Source of the DNA: Taeniopygia guttata
Lineage: Eukaryota > Chordata > Aves > Passeriformes > Estrildidae
Length of the DNA: 64,000 nucleotides
Assembly: GCF_048771995.1 (NCBI RefSeq)
Contig: NC_133026.1
Span: forward strand, 59,459,001-59,523,000
Reading direction: 5' to 3'
Shown here: piece by piece, positions 8,602-21,885 of the stretch
Layout of the letters: the number at the start of each line of letters is the position of its first letter
How positions within the stretch are numbered: the first letter of the stretch is position 1
Program-made: the position numbers and the translations under genes
The notes under the pieces: generated by a model
Told to the model about the DNA's origin: nothing
What the model saw: the letters and a program-made list of their open reading frames with translations, nothing else
Database searches by the model: none

Positions 8602-11600
8602 ATCACAAACAAGAGGTTTCTTATCACAATAGAGATATATGAGGGCTCCAGTGTACACTCTGAAAGAAACATGCTGGGAAATTTTCTTTTATTCGGGGGT
8701 GAGACCCATATGCTATTTTATTTTGAATATCTAATAAAAACAGCTTTTCCCACCTCATTCCATTTTAATATCTTTCAAATAATTTTCAGTGTTTCGAATT
8801 CTGCCGCTGATTTTTTGGCCAAGTTTCATAATAAAATTCAAGTCACAATGAAAAATTTCTCCAGATAAATAGGAATTGAAAACAAGTCTTCTCTGTTGCA
8901 CCAATGCGGCCATCTGTCATATGTATAACTACTGTGTTTAGATGTTGCTCAGTAAGATGAGAAGTTTAAAGGGAATAATGTCATTTCCATTAATGATAAT
9001 TTCCAACTGCACAGAACTGTAAGCAGTTTTTTCAGCTGTCTTACCAGTAACAAAGGAACTATCGATAGAGCTACATCAGTGAAGGTAAAACAAGACAAAG
9101 GTCTACTGAACCAAAGTCAATCACGTTTATGGAACCTTTGTGCATACATACTTGAAGGTTTCCACATAATTAGCACCAACTCTATTTCATTCTTTGGCAT
9201 ACAGTTTACATAACTGAAGTGCAAATAAATTATTTGTTGTCAATGTTCATAATGCACTGTTTCCTGCTGTTTTGTACAAAAGAACACCTACAAACATATT
9301 AGCCTTCTTCAGCTTTTTATAAAGTGACCTTAACTCTTCAGGTAGCAAACAAGATTGTTTTTACACTCCAGTGGATGAGCTATTGCTGTATTGCTGGCCA
9401 ATGTACAGGGAATAAAAAAGCTAGTTCCCTTTCAGCTCATTGGTGTAAATGTTGAGTATATTGCTATAGCAACAATCCGAAATTAAGAATTCATTAGTTC
9501 TTCCCACTGGCATCTCTTAAATTACTCAGTGTTTTGGAGAGAAAGGAGATGCATTTTATTGGTTTTGCTCAGCAGCAGGTTATTAGACCCTTTGATATGA
9601 TCCAACACAGGTTTGTGCATATTAGCACCACCAGACTTCAAACTAAGATGCCTGAAAAGCAATCGAGAGCCCTGTGACTGCTGGGCCAATGCCTAAGCCC
9701 AGAGAAATCCAAGGCTTGTTAAAGTCTGTATTTGGTAAATGCATGAATAGATGAAAATTTGCAACCCTGAAGGAAATGATGTAGCTTTCCCATTGGGACT
9801 GCCCAGGATGATGGGGCAGCTCTGGGTCATAGAGTTATTTATGCAACAGTATTGTTGCAAATATACCTTTTCCCCTGACCTAGCACAGTTCCCCTCTTGC
9901 TTATTAGGATGCCCCAGAAGCCTTTGTGATTAAATTATCCACTGTGCTGAGTTGGCCACTCCTCCCTAGTGAGCTCATCTGCTTGGTTCACCAGGAAAAT
10001 TAAATATTTGAGGTGGTTTGACTAGACTCCTCCAGACAATTTTCTCAGTCTAGCATAGTCCCTTAGTGTGATATTTGGAGATCTCCATCAAAATGAGAAG
10101 CAATTGAAAAACACAAGCATCTGATGATTAATCTATCATATCTTCTTCCTTACTTTTTAAAATGCCCATGAGCAAGATAGTGGCAAGAAGGCACCTAGTT
10201 TAGAAACGAAAAGAGAGGGGACAAGATTGTTAACCTCAAAAGAAATGACACTGCTATAGGTCAGAATTAATATTTAAAATCAGTACTTCTGATTGACTTG
10301 TGTCAGATCTCCACTCTTGGTCAGGAACACAGATGCCAGGTTCTTGAACAAATCTTCACTTTGCAGATGCCTTTGTTAGCTGAAGTTATCCTCTTCCACT
10401 ATCCAGAACTTCGATGTGAAATCTAAATCAAAAATGCTGTGACAGTTGGACCAGAAATTTTCCGTCTTTCCATCCTGATTGAAGGAAACATAATTTAGAC
10501 CTCCATGCAAGAACTTCTTTAAAAGCATCTGATAAATTGGATTTAAACCTGCACATCAGGTTTTTAAAGACATATATTCCACTTTCAATTTAGTATAAAA
10601 GCACTGACTCCAAAAGCATGACAGTGGCAAGGAGAGCAGAAATCCACGTTTGACTAATCCTTGGAGAATAGGAAACTGCTAAGTACAAGACTGCTAAGAG
10701 TTATATGAACAGTTGCAAGTATGTTGTACTGTCTGCAATTGATTTGCAAGGAGACTGACAGTAGGAGTGAGATTTTCAGTTTCATAATACGAGGCTCTGT
10801 ACTTCAGAGGACACCAGGCCCAGAATCTAATTCTTGTCCTGTTAGTTGCCTAAGGTTTAGATCAAATGAGCAGTGTGTTAGATTTGAGCTTTCTGTGGTT
10901 TCTCTTACATTCTTTTGAAATAATAGCAGTTCTCACACTGGTGGAGAAATTGGTTCTTTAACCTGGTGTCAGCAGAGAGATAAATATTATCAGCATGTTC
11001 AGTGATGCTGTGATAAAGGAAGAGATCGGAAAGTGCTGCATTAGATGTACCCTTTTTTTGGAGAATGGGAAAAATAAGTGTTTTACTTTTGCAATTCAAA
11101 ATTTCTAAAACATACAATTTTGGAGAAAAACTAAATGAAGGCACCTCATTTTGAAGAGTTTATTGGCAGAGTATTCTTCATACTTACTCTGCAGTCCAGC
11201 TAGTAGGTTCCTACTGAATTCAGTTAAAAACCTCAGTCTCTAAATACCTGTGTTACTTGATGCCTACACTCACCACCTGTGCAAAGCATGTGGAAAGTTA
11301 GATGCCTCTGGAAATGCTTGCAGTATGAGCAGCAAGTAAAATGACTTTTAATGCATGATATAATATCTCCAAATAAATCTATTAAAGGTATAAATGAAAA
11401 CAAACCAAACAGATACCCAGGAAATAAAGATTCTTTTCTATCCAGAGTGCTTTCCCTCACTTCCGTGACATGGATACACCAGAATTATATCCTTTCCCAC
11501 TTTCCAGAATGTTCTTCATCAGATATATCTGGAAACAGATACTATATCATTTCACTGAAGGTCCAGTCAATGTTAGTTTAAAGCAAAAATAGAAACGTGT

Positions 11601-12095
11601 CCTTAGGATTAAGTTTATACATTAAGAAGCATTTTGAACACAAGTGGGAAAAGGAGGCTTCCTGTTGTCCTCACCGGCCAACTCACTGTACTCAAGAGAG
11701 TCGCCTTGCTTGCTCAGTCTTTAATCCATGTTAGAAGAAGATCTGAAAATGAACAGCTCTGCTTCTGGAATGATTGACATAAGGACATTTACTACTTTGT
11801 CTGATGGCCTTAACTCATGTTATCCACTTAGCATTTATTTAACTCTCCTCTTTTTCACTGAAACACTGCAGTTTCATTCTAGATTCAAAAGAACTGTTAT
11901 GAACTTCTTGTTGGGGAGAAAAAAAAAGCTGGACTTCAGTATTTTATTTCTTTCAGTAGCTGTTTGTAATATAAATGCTATACACTTTCCTCTTAGCCTA
12001 GACAAGTACTTTTTGTAGAGAGGAGGTAGAAATCCTATTTTTAATTTACAGCTTCCAAAGAGTGAGTTTTATTAGATTATCACACAGGTTGAGAT

Positions 12096-12134
12096 AATCT
12101 ATATATTGTCAGTGTGACTGACAATATATAGATT
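12096..12134. repeat. Perfect 18-bp inverted repeat, 3-nt loop
   Basis: The arms at 12096-12113 (AATCTATATATTGTCAGT) and 12117-12134 are exact reverse complements separated by GTG. It is a near-perfect palindrome able to form a cruciform or tight hairpin. It lies about 60 bp before the family A LTR on the - strand. Confidence 0.95.
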
Positions 12135-12196
12135 TTTTGGATCTGAAGGTTTGTTGGATCTGCAGTAGGGTGTAAGGAAGAAACTTGATATACTGT

Positions 12197-12565
12197 TGTT
12201 GTGGTTTATCCCCAGCCATAGGTAAGTACCATGTAGCTGACTGCCACTCTTCTCTGCTGTGGGATTGGTAGGAGGATCAGAAAAGTGTAAAATACATGGG
12301 TCAAGATAAGAGCAGTTTAAAAATTGAAATAAAGTAAAGTATTTTTGGTATCATTGTTACTATTACTACTACTTCTACTATTACTATTTAAAGGGAGATA
12401 AAGAGAGAGAAAGTATTAAAACCCAAGAAAAGCAATCAATAGTCAATACAATTCCTCACCACACACTGACTGGTGGCCATGCTGTGATCAGCCACTCCTA
12501 CACAAGTCCTCTCCATTTAAATATTGGGCATGACACTCTATGAGATGGAAAACCTCTGTGTTGCC
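12197..12565 (-). repeat. Partial LTR, family A, reverse orientation
   Basis: On the + strand it opens TGTTGTGGTTTATCCCCAGCC, the reverse complement of the family A 3' end (GG.GTTAAACC.CAACA). It goes on with 'ATGGGTCAAGATAAGAGCAGTTTAA' and 'ATTGGGCATGACACTCTATGAGATGGAAAACC', both in the order expected from the reverse complement of 14289-14863. Similarity fades near 12565, so the U3-side end is missing or too diverged to follow. A short (TAC/TAT)n patch at 12358-12390 lies inside. Confidence 0.6.
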
Positions 12566-14288
12566 CATCATTGTTAGCAAGATAATGAAACAAATCTACT
12601 CTTTGCATTCCAGTTGTGGTTTGGTGGTCACCCTGGTTACCAGTATATGCTAATTCACACAATGACCAAATTTGGATATAACTATTGCACATGGTAGACT
12701 CTCAAAAACCAAACTTTTCCAGAGGAAAAAAGCAAATACTACAGCCTTGGACAGGCTAAAAAGGACTCCAACTCATTGTATATGATCAAATGAAGGGAGA
12801 GAGAGAGAGAGAGATGCAATATAAATATTTAATATTCTGAAATACTAATTTTATACTCACAGCATCTTTCAGAGCATTTATTCAGAGAAACTGATGTGGA
12901 GAAAAAGGCATCACATTTTACTCCGTATCTGAGTTTGGGAGACAATTCTTTTTTTAAGACATGTATTCACTATTATGGAAAATAAGAAAATGTTAGTGGA
13001 GAAAGAGGACTAAACAAGTGAAAGGTGGCAAGAAGACGAAATTCAAGAAGTTGTAGATGAGTTACTAGAACTTTAGGTCAGTAATTGTGATCTGGGCTAG
13101 CTCTATATTGATAACAAAGTAATTACTCTTTAACACATCTGAGGGGTCGGTGGCGATATGAATTAAAAGTCTTTACTAAAACCTAAGGAAAAACTCTCCA
13201 TGCTACAAAGCTTCAGTTATCATCAATTTAAACAAAAGGCTGAGAATACCTATTAAAATGTGCAAAATTGATTTTATGGAGAGAAAATAGCAAATCTGGT
13301 ACATGCCCTAGTCCTGTTAGGAGCCCAGGGGTTTCTCTCAATGTCTGATATAATGAATTCTGTGTTCAAGATCAAGTGTTTTATTTTCCTCTGCTCCCCC
13401 TTAATTTCTGTGACAAAGACCCCTACCCAAAAGGTCTGGTTCAAAAATCTCAAACCATAACAGGGAAGAAAAACAACTTCACAATCACCAATTTCGTTTG
13501 GTGCAGTTACTTGCCCGATTAGAACTGGCCATTTGATTCAGCACTTTTAACCACTGACTCACTAAGGATGAGCCACAGAAAAACATGAGTGCTGAATATG
13601 CCTTCTGTACCTCCCACTCCTTGGTTTTTTACCCTTCACAGATTTTCTTCCATCAGAGGCTCTTTAAGCAGACTGATTAATAGCGTAGCATTTGGAGGAG
13701 ATTTATATATTCCATGTGCTTTGCTTAAATATGTCTCTTTCTCCACCTACTTAGAGAGAATGACTGAGGAAAATCTGACTGCAAGATAAGCTGCAGTTAC
13801 AGAAATCAATGAACTATGAGATAATTGTTTGCATTTCACAATTGGTGATTTAGACCAGTCAATAAATATTTAATTATATTTTTAGGTCAAAATTAAATGG
13901 GGTAGGGGAAAGAAGGGAAATTATGCTTTTGATATTTGTTTCCTATTATATGATTATACCTTTGCATCAAATGGAAAGAAATTTCTCCTGAAATTGTATT
14001 TCTTTATGATTTCTCAGCAATAACACTTGGAAATATTGTACAAAGGTATAAGAATTATAGGGCTGGATGCATTAATTGCTCTTGAGGTATGGGACAGGGT
14101 TCTTCCTCTTTCTCAAAAAAAGGAAAATCATAACTACTTGCCTAAAATGTGAATGAAATTTGCCATCCTGATTATGTAATGTAGGTTTGTATTGAAAGAT
14201 AAAAAACTTACTACAGGAGGAACACAAATTCAAAATAATCCAACTGTGACTATCTGCTCCCAGATTTGTGTCCTATTCACTGGTCTCT
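12566..14288. other. Intergenic, no gene seen
   Basis: AT-rich sequence with a short (GA)n run at about 12797-12814. No supportable coding frame. Confidence 0.5.
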
Positions 14289-14863
14289 TGAGCTGGTTTT
14301 GACTGGGGTAGAGTTCATTTTGTTCGCAGTGTTGGTACAGGGCTGTGGTTTGGATCAGTGCTGAGCACAATGTTGATAACACAGAGATGGTTTTGTTACT
14401 GCTGGGCAGGTTTAAGGCCTTTTCTGCTTCTCCCTGCTCCTACAGAGAGGAGACTGGGGATGCACAAGTGTTTGAGAGGGGACATGACTGGGACAGCTGA
14501 CCACAGCTGATGAAAGGGATATTTCATCCCATATGGTGTCATACACAGCAGATAAAGATGGGCGAAGAAGGAGGAAGAAAGTTCTGAGGAGGTAGTTCTG
14601 AGTAATGGCATTTGTCTTCCCGAGTCACTGTTATACATTATGGATCCCTGTTTTCTTGGAGATGAACACCTGCCTGCAAATGGAGAATGATTCATTAATT
14701 CCTTTTTATGTTTTGTGTTTGCTTTTTCTTTCCCCATTAAACTGTCTTAATCTCAACCCATGAATTTTCTCACTTTTCCAATTTTGTCCCCCATCCCACT
14801 GGTGGGGCAGTGAATGAATGGCTGTGTGGTAGTTACCAGCTAGCTGGAGTTAAGCCACAGTCA
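14289..14863 (+). repeat. Solitary LTR, family A (full length)
   Basis: It begins TGAGCTGGTTTTGACTGGGG and ends near GAGTTAAGCCACAGTCA. Landmarks in order are 'GTTGATAACACAGAGATG', 'GGCCTTTTCTGCTTCTC', 'GGGACAGCTGACC', 'AAAGGGATATTTCATCCCATATGGTGTCAT', a weak TATA-like CAGATAAAG (about 14547), 'GGCATTTGTCTTCCCGAGT', 'GAACACCTGCCTGC', an ATTAAA signal (14736-14741) just before ACTGTCTTAATCTCAACCCATGA, and 'CCCCCATCCCACTGG'. I recognise this layout from memory as a widespread avian ERV LTR. There is no attached internal region and no clear target-site duplication. Confidence 0.8.
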
Positions 14864-17800
14864 TCTTATTATCCAGAATTCCATATACTACAGTTAAAGT
14901 CTGTTTGTATGCTTTGGCAGAGCATGTACTTAGGAGTTTCCTTTTGACTTTTTGCAGCAGTACCAGCAAACCAGCAAGGCTGAATCATGAGCCAGTGAAA
15001 TCACTGAGCTAGAAAAGTCAACAACCTGTCTTGTATAATCTTGTGGAAGAGGTGTTTTGACTTGGTTTTATTTGTGGCTTATAGTGTTTGGAGTGTTTCA
15101 TAAATTCAAATTAAAAGTATTTTAATGTGAATCATTGAATCTGAAACTCTTGCAGTTCAGTCTAATCTGAGGGGAATCATTTCAGTCTTCTATGATAAAA
15201 ATACTGGAAGTAATAAAAATCCCAAATATGTGGTGTTAAATATGTGGTGTTGAGTAAATAACATTAGATGAGTGACTGATTAAAATATATCTACTTAAAT
15301 TATGATTTGGCAGGGACCTATCCAATCCATTAGCAGTTACACTATTGAGGTGTCTCCTCTGAGATGAAAGGCAGTGGGGTTTTTTTGGGTTTTTTTTTTT
15401 TTTTTTTTTTTTTGAGGCTGCAAAATTTTATGGTTTGATATTAATAGAAGTAAATTGTAGCAAGTACTCAATTTCAATTACCTGTCCAAAAGGCTAACTT
15501 CTAGCTGAAGAAAAACTAGTAAAAAAAGTACTGCCGTAGTTGGAAGAAGGAGATGGAAAAGTGGGAAAATTATTTTTAAAACACAACTTCTCAGGTAGAA
15601 TAGTGACTGAAAATGCTCTTAGACTTAGTGAGTGGCATAGGATTTGAAGTTGTGAAGAGCTTCCCATCAACTCCATTGTCCTGTGGGCATGTTTGGGCCA
15701 TTAAAAGAAAACTTCTTACAGTAAGGAATAATTTTCTTCTTGTTCAAAGAGCTATTATTTGCCTTTTCAAAAGATGATGTATCTTCTTGTTACAAAAGAT
15801 ATGTCATCAGTGCTTATACCTTGGTCAAATACAATTGCCTAGAACCCACTGAAAATGTTTAGATACATATATATAGAAGTGTATTAAAGTGCCTTAGCTT
15901 TTGTGTAGGTTGCTAGGTCAAATGGCCCGACAGATACTTCACATTTTGTTCTCCAGGCAGATTCCCTCCTTTCTCTCTGAAATCATGTTCAGTGTCTGGC
16001 AGAACCTAGCACAAAGGGCCCTAGAGTTCTTTAGATATTTATAAACCACAGTGGTAAAACATGCCGGTTCACCTAGTCCACTTTAAGACAAACTGACATA
16101 TTTCAGAAATATACTTTTTCTGGAACTGGAAAGACAAAGCAAAAATAAAAAGCATTTAATCAGCCATGCATAGACCAGCAGCCAGCACAGAAAGAGCCAA
16201 GAAAAGCCATTATTGCATCAGAAATATTAACTGAAAAAAAAAAACAAACAACAGAGAAAAAATCCCACCCACATTTCCCACTGGAAAAAAAAAAAAAACA
16301 AAAAACCAAAAAAAACAAACACAAACCCTCCCAAACTTTGCAGGAACTACAAATCTAAAGAATTCTGAACAAGACATAAGGAGAAGAGCAACAGATAATG
16401 GTCTATGATGGAAGCCAGATTCCCAGACTCCAAAAAACTGCGTACCAAGCAATAGAGAAATCCACAGATCAAGAAGATCCTTCTTCTCAGCTCATCACAG
16501 TCCTAGTTTAGTGACTAAACTCTTTTCAGAAACTGCAGTTGGGACACTGAGTCTTCTTCCCTCAGCTGAACACAATTTCTGATATGGTAAATTCTCCTAT
16601 GCCTATCTCATTTCCCTGTTCAGTACCGCATTCACCAGAGCTGGAATGCTGCTTATTGCCTGACATCAAGAAAAAGCAGTGTACTACCTCTAGTTAAGGA
16701 GAGAAAACAAATACTAAGAAATCCCCATTTAAATCAAATCAGACTTTAAATTAAAGATTTTTCTCTGTTGTTCCCTCATGAAATTACTGCAAGCTACCAT
16801 GTAAAGGATGCCTCTTGAGGGGAAAATCATGTCAGTAGCACAATGTGCTTCTGATTAGCTACCGTATTTAGTGAAATGAATACAAGGAAGACCTGAGTCT
16901 TCCATAAACCAGCTAGGTGCAGTCTATCTCTCTCAGGAGTAAAAAACTAGTATCTATTCTGGTTTTTCTACCCCCACCTTCACTTCCTATTTTATAATTA
17001 ATTAATTTCTACCTGTATTTGTAAACTAGAAGCAGTGCACTAAACAGCAGAGGTAAAAAAAAAATAATCATTCCTAATCTAGTCACAGCTGCACTCAAAT
17101 TAAAGAACAATCATGCAGATTAGGTCCTCAAGAGATGGATAGATTAATGGTTAGGTTTGTAACAAATAAAAGGTACTTTACAAAATAGTACAAGGTCAGC
17201 GATTTACAGTGAAACTTCATCAACAGCTTGAAACAGGTGCAAGTTTCAGTTCACATAACTGAATATTTTAAATGTTATGTTTTTTTCTGGCTTTGTTGCA
17301 TATTCTTTTGTACTTTTCTTAAACAACAAAAACTGTTCTTTATCATGCTTGATGTTGTTTCTTAAAAGATCCCTCTATCTATTTTTAACCCCCAAAGACA
17401 AGAAGCACAAAATCAGTGACTTGAAACTCCTAGGCTGTCCAGGTAATATTAAGAGACACAACTGATTTAACTACATTTCCCTTTTAAGTGTATAGATGCC
17501 TAACAATGGCAAAGAACTGCCTCTTTTCATTCCAAACAGAAATGAAGCTGAAAAGTTTCTTTGTGCAGTCTTAGAAGAAAAAGATAACCATGTCCATGGT
17601 TATCACTAAGACAATCATTAGGATTCAGCTACAAGCTTCTTCCACTAGACATTTTCTGTATCACTCTCTGTTAGTGTTTTTATAGCAGTGCGCACAAGAA
17701 TCAGTTCGCATGTGAATTATACCTATCCCTTATTCACACCTTTATTACTTCTTATCCTAAGTGCTATTATTAAATCCCTTCTTACTACTTTGCAAAAAGT

Positions 17801-20800
17801 CTCCCTTTCAAATTCCATGATAGAGGAATGCTCTTATCTAACTGTCTCTCACTCCTCATAATTTATCTGCATTAAGCCTCAATGAATTTCATCTTTTTCT
17901 TCCATTTCTAATATTTCCCTTGTAGTTCTGAAGTGCTATGAGAAATTTTGCTTGGGCGTCTGTTTACTGTGTGTTCAGACTTCAAAACAGAATTATACCC
18001 ATAACTTATTAGTATCCAACAACTTTCTTGGCCAACACTCTAGTGTGTTGAGAGCAGCATGCCTCAAGGCCAGACATCTGTATGCTTGCCTTCCCTCATA
18101 TCTGCTCTCCAAGCTATGCCCAAGTAGATGAAGATGTGCCAGCCTTTGTTCCTGTGAGCAGACCAATCCCTTGATCTTCCTGAGTTGCCATCTTCTGACC
18201 TTTCACTTTCTTGTTAGTTTTTTGTCTTTTCATGTGAGTGTGTCGCTTCTGAATTCTGGAGTTACCAGCTTGTTATTAATCCAGCACACTCACTCTTGTG
18301 CTCTGTGCTCTTCTTTCCCATTTTGCTTGATGTAATATAGTCTGGCATTCCGACTTATAAACTAGTGGAAATAGTCATAGCTCAACAATTTTTTTCTGTA
18401 AGGCAGGAGCAACATAGCAAAATTTGGTATTACATGAGGTATTCATGGACATAGGCTACAATATGAAATTACAAATAATAGCATAGCATAAATATTTCCA
18501 GTGAAGAAACTAGGAAAGGTTTTAAGGGAGTAGAAATGAGGGTCAGTAGTTACCTCAGACTGATTGCATGGATATTTGTCAGATCCTAGTATGCTTATGA
18601 AAATTCATACCTTTTTCTGAAACTATAAATTTATTTCTCTGAATTTTGTAGCAAATCTATTTTCTAAGAAAAACTTAATTTTTTTTTCTGCTGTAGTCTG
18701 TGACTTTGGGTGGTTTTGTTTACTGCCCAGTGCTGCAGTACTGTGTGCTTCATGAGCTGAGTAGAAGAGCTAAAAACTGAAAATGTTAAGATCATTGAAA
18801 ACCCTAAACATATCCAGATTTCCAACTTAAAAAAAATGTACTTTATTCAGGTCCTGTTGGAAAGCTACTAAGTGTTATTTTTACTGTATTGTTTCTGATG
18901 TGTGTCGAATGGTTTCTCATATGAATTTAATGCAAATTTGCTTGTGTTAGGTGAGTCTTCTTCAATGCACTGGAAGAGGTGAAAAACTAGAATTGACAAT
19001 ACTATAAACATATGTGTGAATTTCAAGGAACATATTAATAAAGTAACTTTTAAAAGCAAAGCATTCAAGAAAATTAACACACAAGGATTTTTCTATGAAA
19101 ACAATAAACACAGCACTTCTGCCAAACAACACACAATTTCCACAAATTGATGTGTCTTTTATCATTTCAAGTGATAGTTAATGTGAACATAAAACTGAGG
19201 AAATAGAGAATTTATAAGGTTTAAAACCCATTATATTTTTAAAAAAGATAGAAAGAACAGCCAATGTAGTAGAATAAAATTAAATTAGTAATTTTTTTTC
19301 TGGACAAGTCAGAAAAGCACTACGGCAGTATACTGAATAGTATGCAATAGAAAGTACATTTATGTAGGAATACATAATGGTGTTCCATAAAACATGTGAG
19401 TTAGCAAGCATATTATGTGCTATTCTGTCCAATCTAATATACCTTGAACAGTTTTCAGAGATACTGTTTTGGCATAAGTACTATAATATTCATGCAGCCA
19501 ACCAAAAGTGATGAACATGTCAAAGTCTACACCTTGATTTGTGTAAACTTGCATAAATAATATGAGGTTTTTTTTCCCTGTGACAATGGCAGAGGGCAAA
19601 GCTACCAATAAATACAAGGATAACTATCCCCTTTTAGTAGATGAGGACAGTGCTCAATAGCATGCAATTTAGTAGGGCTTTCTGAACCTACCCGGAAGAA
19701 AAATCTGCTGAGTAGTCTGCCAAGTTTCTGAAGGCTATCAAAAATATTTTAATTAGTTCTCATCTTGTTGAATACTGCAAATTTGGAACTTATGTTGCAT
19801 GCACTTGTTGCATAATGTTGCATACATTAAATGGTTCATCTTCACAAATCTATCTGAAAGAAATTTCCTTGAATGTCCCTACAACTGCCAGAAGACAAGT
19901 AAGAAACAAGTCCTCATATCAAACCTTTGTGGGACTGAAGTTAGTGATTTAACTGTCCTAGATTCTTCAACCACCCACTATGTCTTTACTAGGATGATAA
20001 AATGACATTTAAGTTTAGAACAACTTCTTTTTTTCCTTATAAATCATATACAAGTTATTTTCTAGGACACTTACTATGGTCAAAGAGATACACAATTGCA
20101 CCAGCTGTCCTCATGTAATTTCATGTTTTTGAATGCCCTGTTGTATGCTTTGGCTCTTACGGAAGAGCCTCTGTAAAAGATGTTCAACCTAATTTGAAGT
20201 GTTCCCATTTCATATGATTTAAAAAAAAAGTAATTTACCTGGTATTGATGTATGCATTTATTTATGTGTAATACATCATTCAACTGGTTGTTTTTTTGGG
20301 TTTTTTTTTGCGTGTTCCATTTATTGCTCATCTGAGCACAAGCACTTTAATGGAGAAGAAGATTTCTGTAATTTTTTTTCAGGAAATAAACTTTTTTCTG
20401 CACCTGAAAGCAAGAACAAAGTAGTATATATAGTGCAAAATTTTGTCAAGAATATGGAATTAAAATTAACTTTCCTTGGACCTTCTTTGAAATTCCAGGG
20501 AGTATTTTCCCTCAAAGCAAAGATGACTTACTGATAAGAAAAAATGTATCTTGATAAAGAATATGTTCTGTAGTGCAAGTAAATTTCTCTTTCAGGCACA
20601 TAGTCTTCAAAGCAGTGAAAACACATACATGTAAGATTACCTCTTAAAAAAATTACTCTTGATAGCTGATGAATCCTTTCAGTGAAATTTTTGCTCAATC
20701 TTATATGATATATGAAGGAAACAAGAAAGAGATACAAATATATACACAAATGGATGAATATGAAGAGTATTTTTATCAATTATTTTAACAAAATGAAATG

Positions 20801-21758
20801 GGATTCACCATTTTACAATATGAAGTTGTCTAATGAAACTGAAGACAGTGGAATGTTTTTTTATTTTTGCAATGGGCTTTTCTCTTCCACATGAAATCAA
20901 CACTATTTCTCTGTTACTGGAAGGCATCGAACCAAGTTAGCTCCTCTTTAAATTAAATACTTCTTACTGAAGAAAACTGCAAGAGATTTTCAAAAGCAGA
21001 CTAACAGTCATGCCTATGGGATTCCTCTGACTAGTAACTTGGCCTGCTGGAGCTCTGTCAAGGAATCATGTTTATTTTGTTTTTAATTCAAACCCTTGAC
21101 ACCTTGACATTACAAAAGGTTCTTTCTAGAATTTCAACTTCAGAAGCAAAAAAAAAAAAAAAAAAAAAAAAAACTAATTGTTTTTTTTTAAAAAAGAAAC
21201 TGTTTGGTGCTAACAGATAAAGAACTAATTTTAATAGCTTTGGGACTCAAAGTTTTAGTAGAAATAGGAGCTAAGGATAGTGCACACAACTGAAGAGATT
21301 GAATACGCAACACAACACACTTTAGGGGTGGCCAAACAGTTGCTATTAGTCTCCATGAAAGTAGGTGCCAATTCTTTTTTGTTAAAAGTCAAAGTTAAAA
21401 TGGTAGCATTTGATTTTCATATTCAGTAGAATATTTGACTGAGAATCAGTAAACCATCCTTGTGGAGAAGTGGTTCTGTCTGTCTAGACAAAAGTTTTCT
21501 ACTTAACTAAAACATTGGTTAATTAAATCCTTAAATTGTCAAATTTAACTTTAATTTTGTAGAATATCTCAAATGCCTCTGGCTTTAGGATGTGGTTTTG
21601 GTGATATTTTCTGAAAATCCTCTGTATTCTTTGATAGTAGTCATCCAAACTCTCAGGTAATCCAAATTTCTGTTAATTTTCTAAAAATGCAGTTCAAATG
21701 TTGTCAGGCAAAAGGTTGATGGATTAGTTAACCAAAACTGAAATAAAATCCTTAATAT
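14864..21758. other. Intergenic, no gene seen; simple-sequence tracts
   Basis: About 6.9 kb of AT-rich DNA. It contains a T-rich tract (15380-15413), an A-rich patch (16232-16320), a poly-A run of 26 (21148-21173), a 15-bp tandem duplication (about 15226-15255) and a small palindrome (17583-17604). No supportable gene or known repeat element. Confidence 0.5.
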
Positions 21759-21885
21759 GGATTAGTATACTGGAATAGTACTATATTGGTATACTGTATG
21801 CTAAGGATTGGTATACTATGCTAAGGTATTGGTATACTATGCTATACTATTGGTATACTATTTTGGTATACTATGCTAAGGATTA
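21759..21885. repeat. GTATAC-rich minisatellite, about 20-bp unit
   Basis: About six imperfect copies of a unit close to ATTGGTATACTATGCTAAGG are arranged head to tail, with some units shortened. The palindromic core GTATAC recurs in every unit. This is a local expansion with no coding potential. Confidence 0.85.

Larger units (their letters stand above)
6981..12196. other. Intergenic, no gene seen; contains two inverted repeats
   Basis: About 5.2 kb of AT-rich sequence without supportable coding frames. The only structured items found are the perfect 29-bp inverted repeat at 8527-8601 and the 18-bp one at 12096-12134, listed separately. A slightly more GC-rich patch at about 7340-7560 has no recognised identity. 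Confidence 0.5.
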
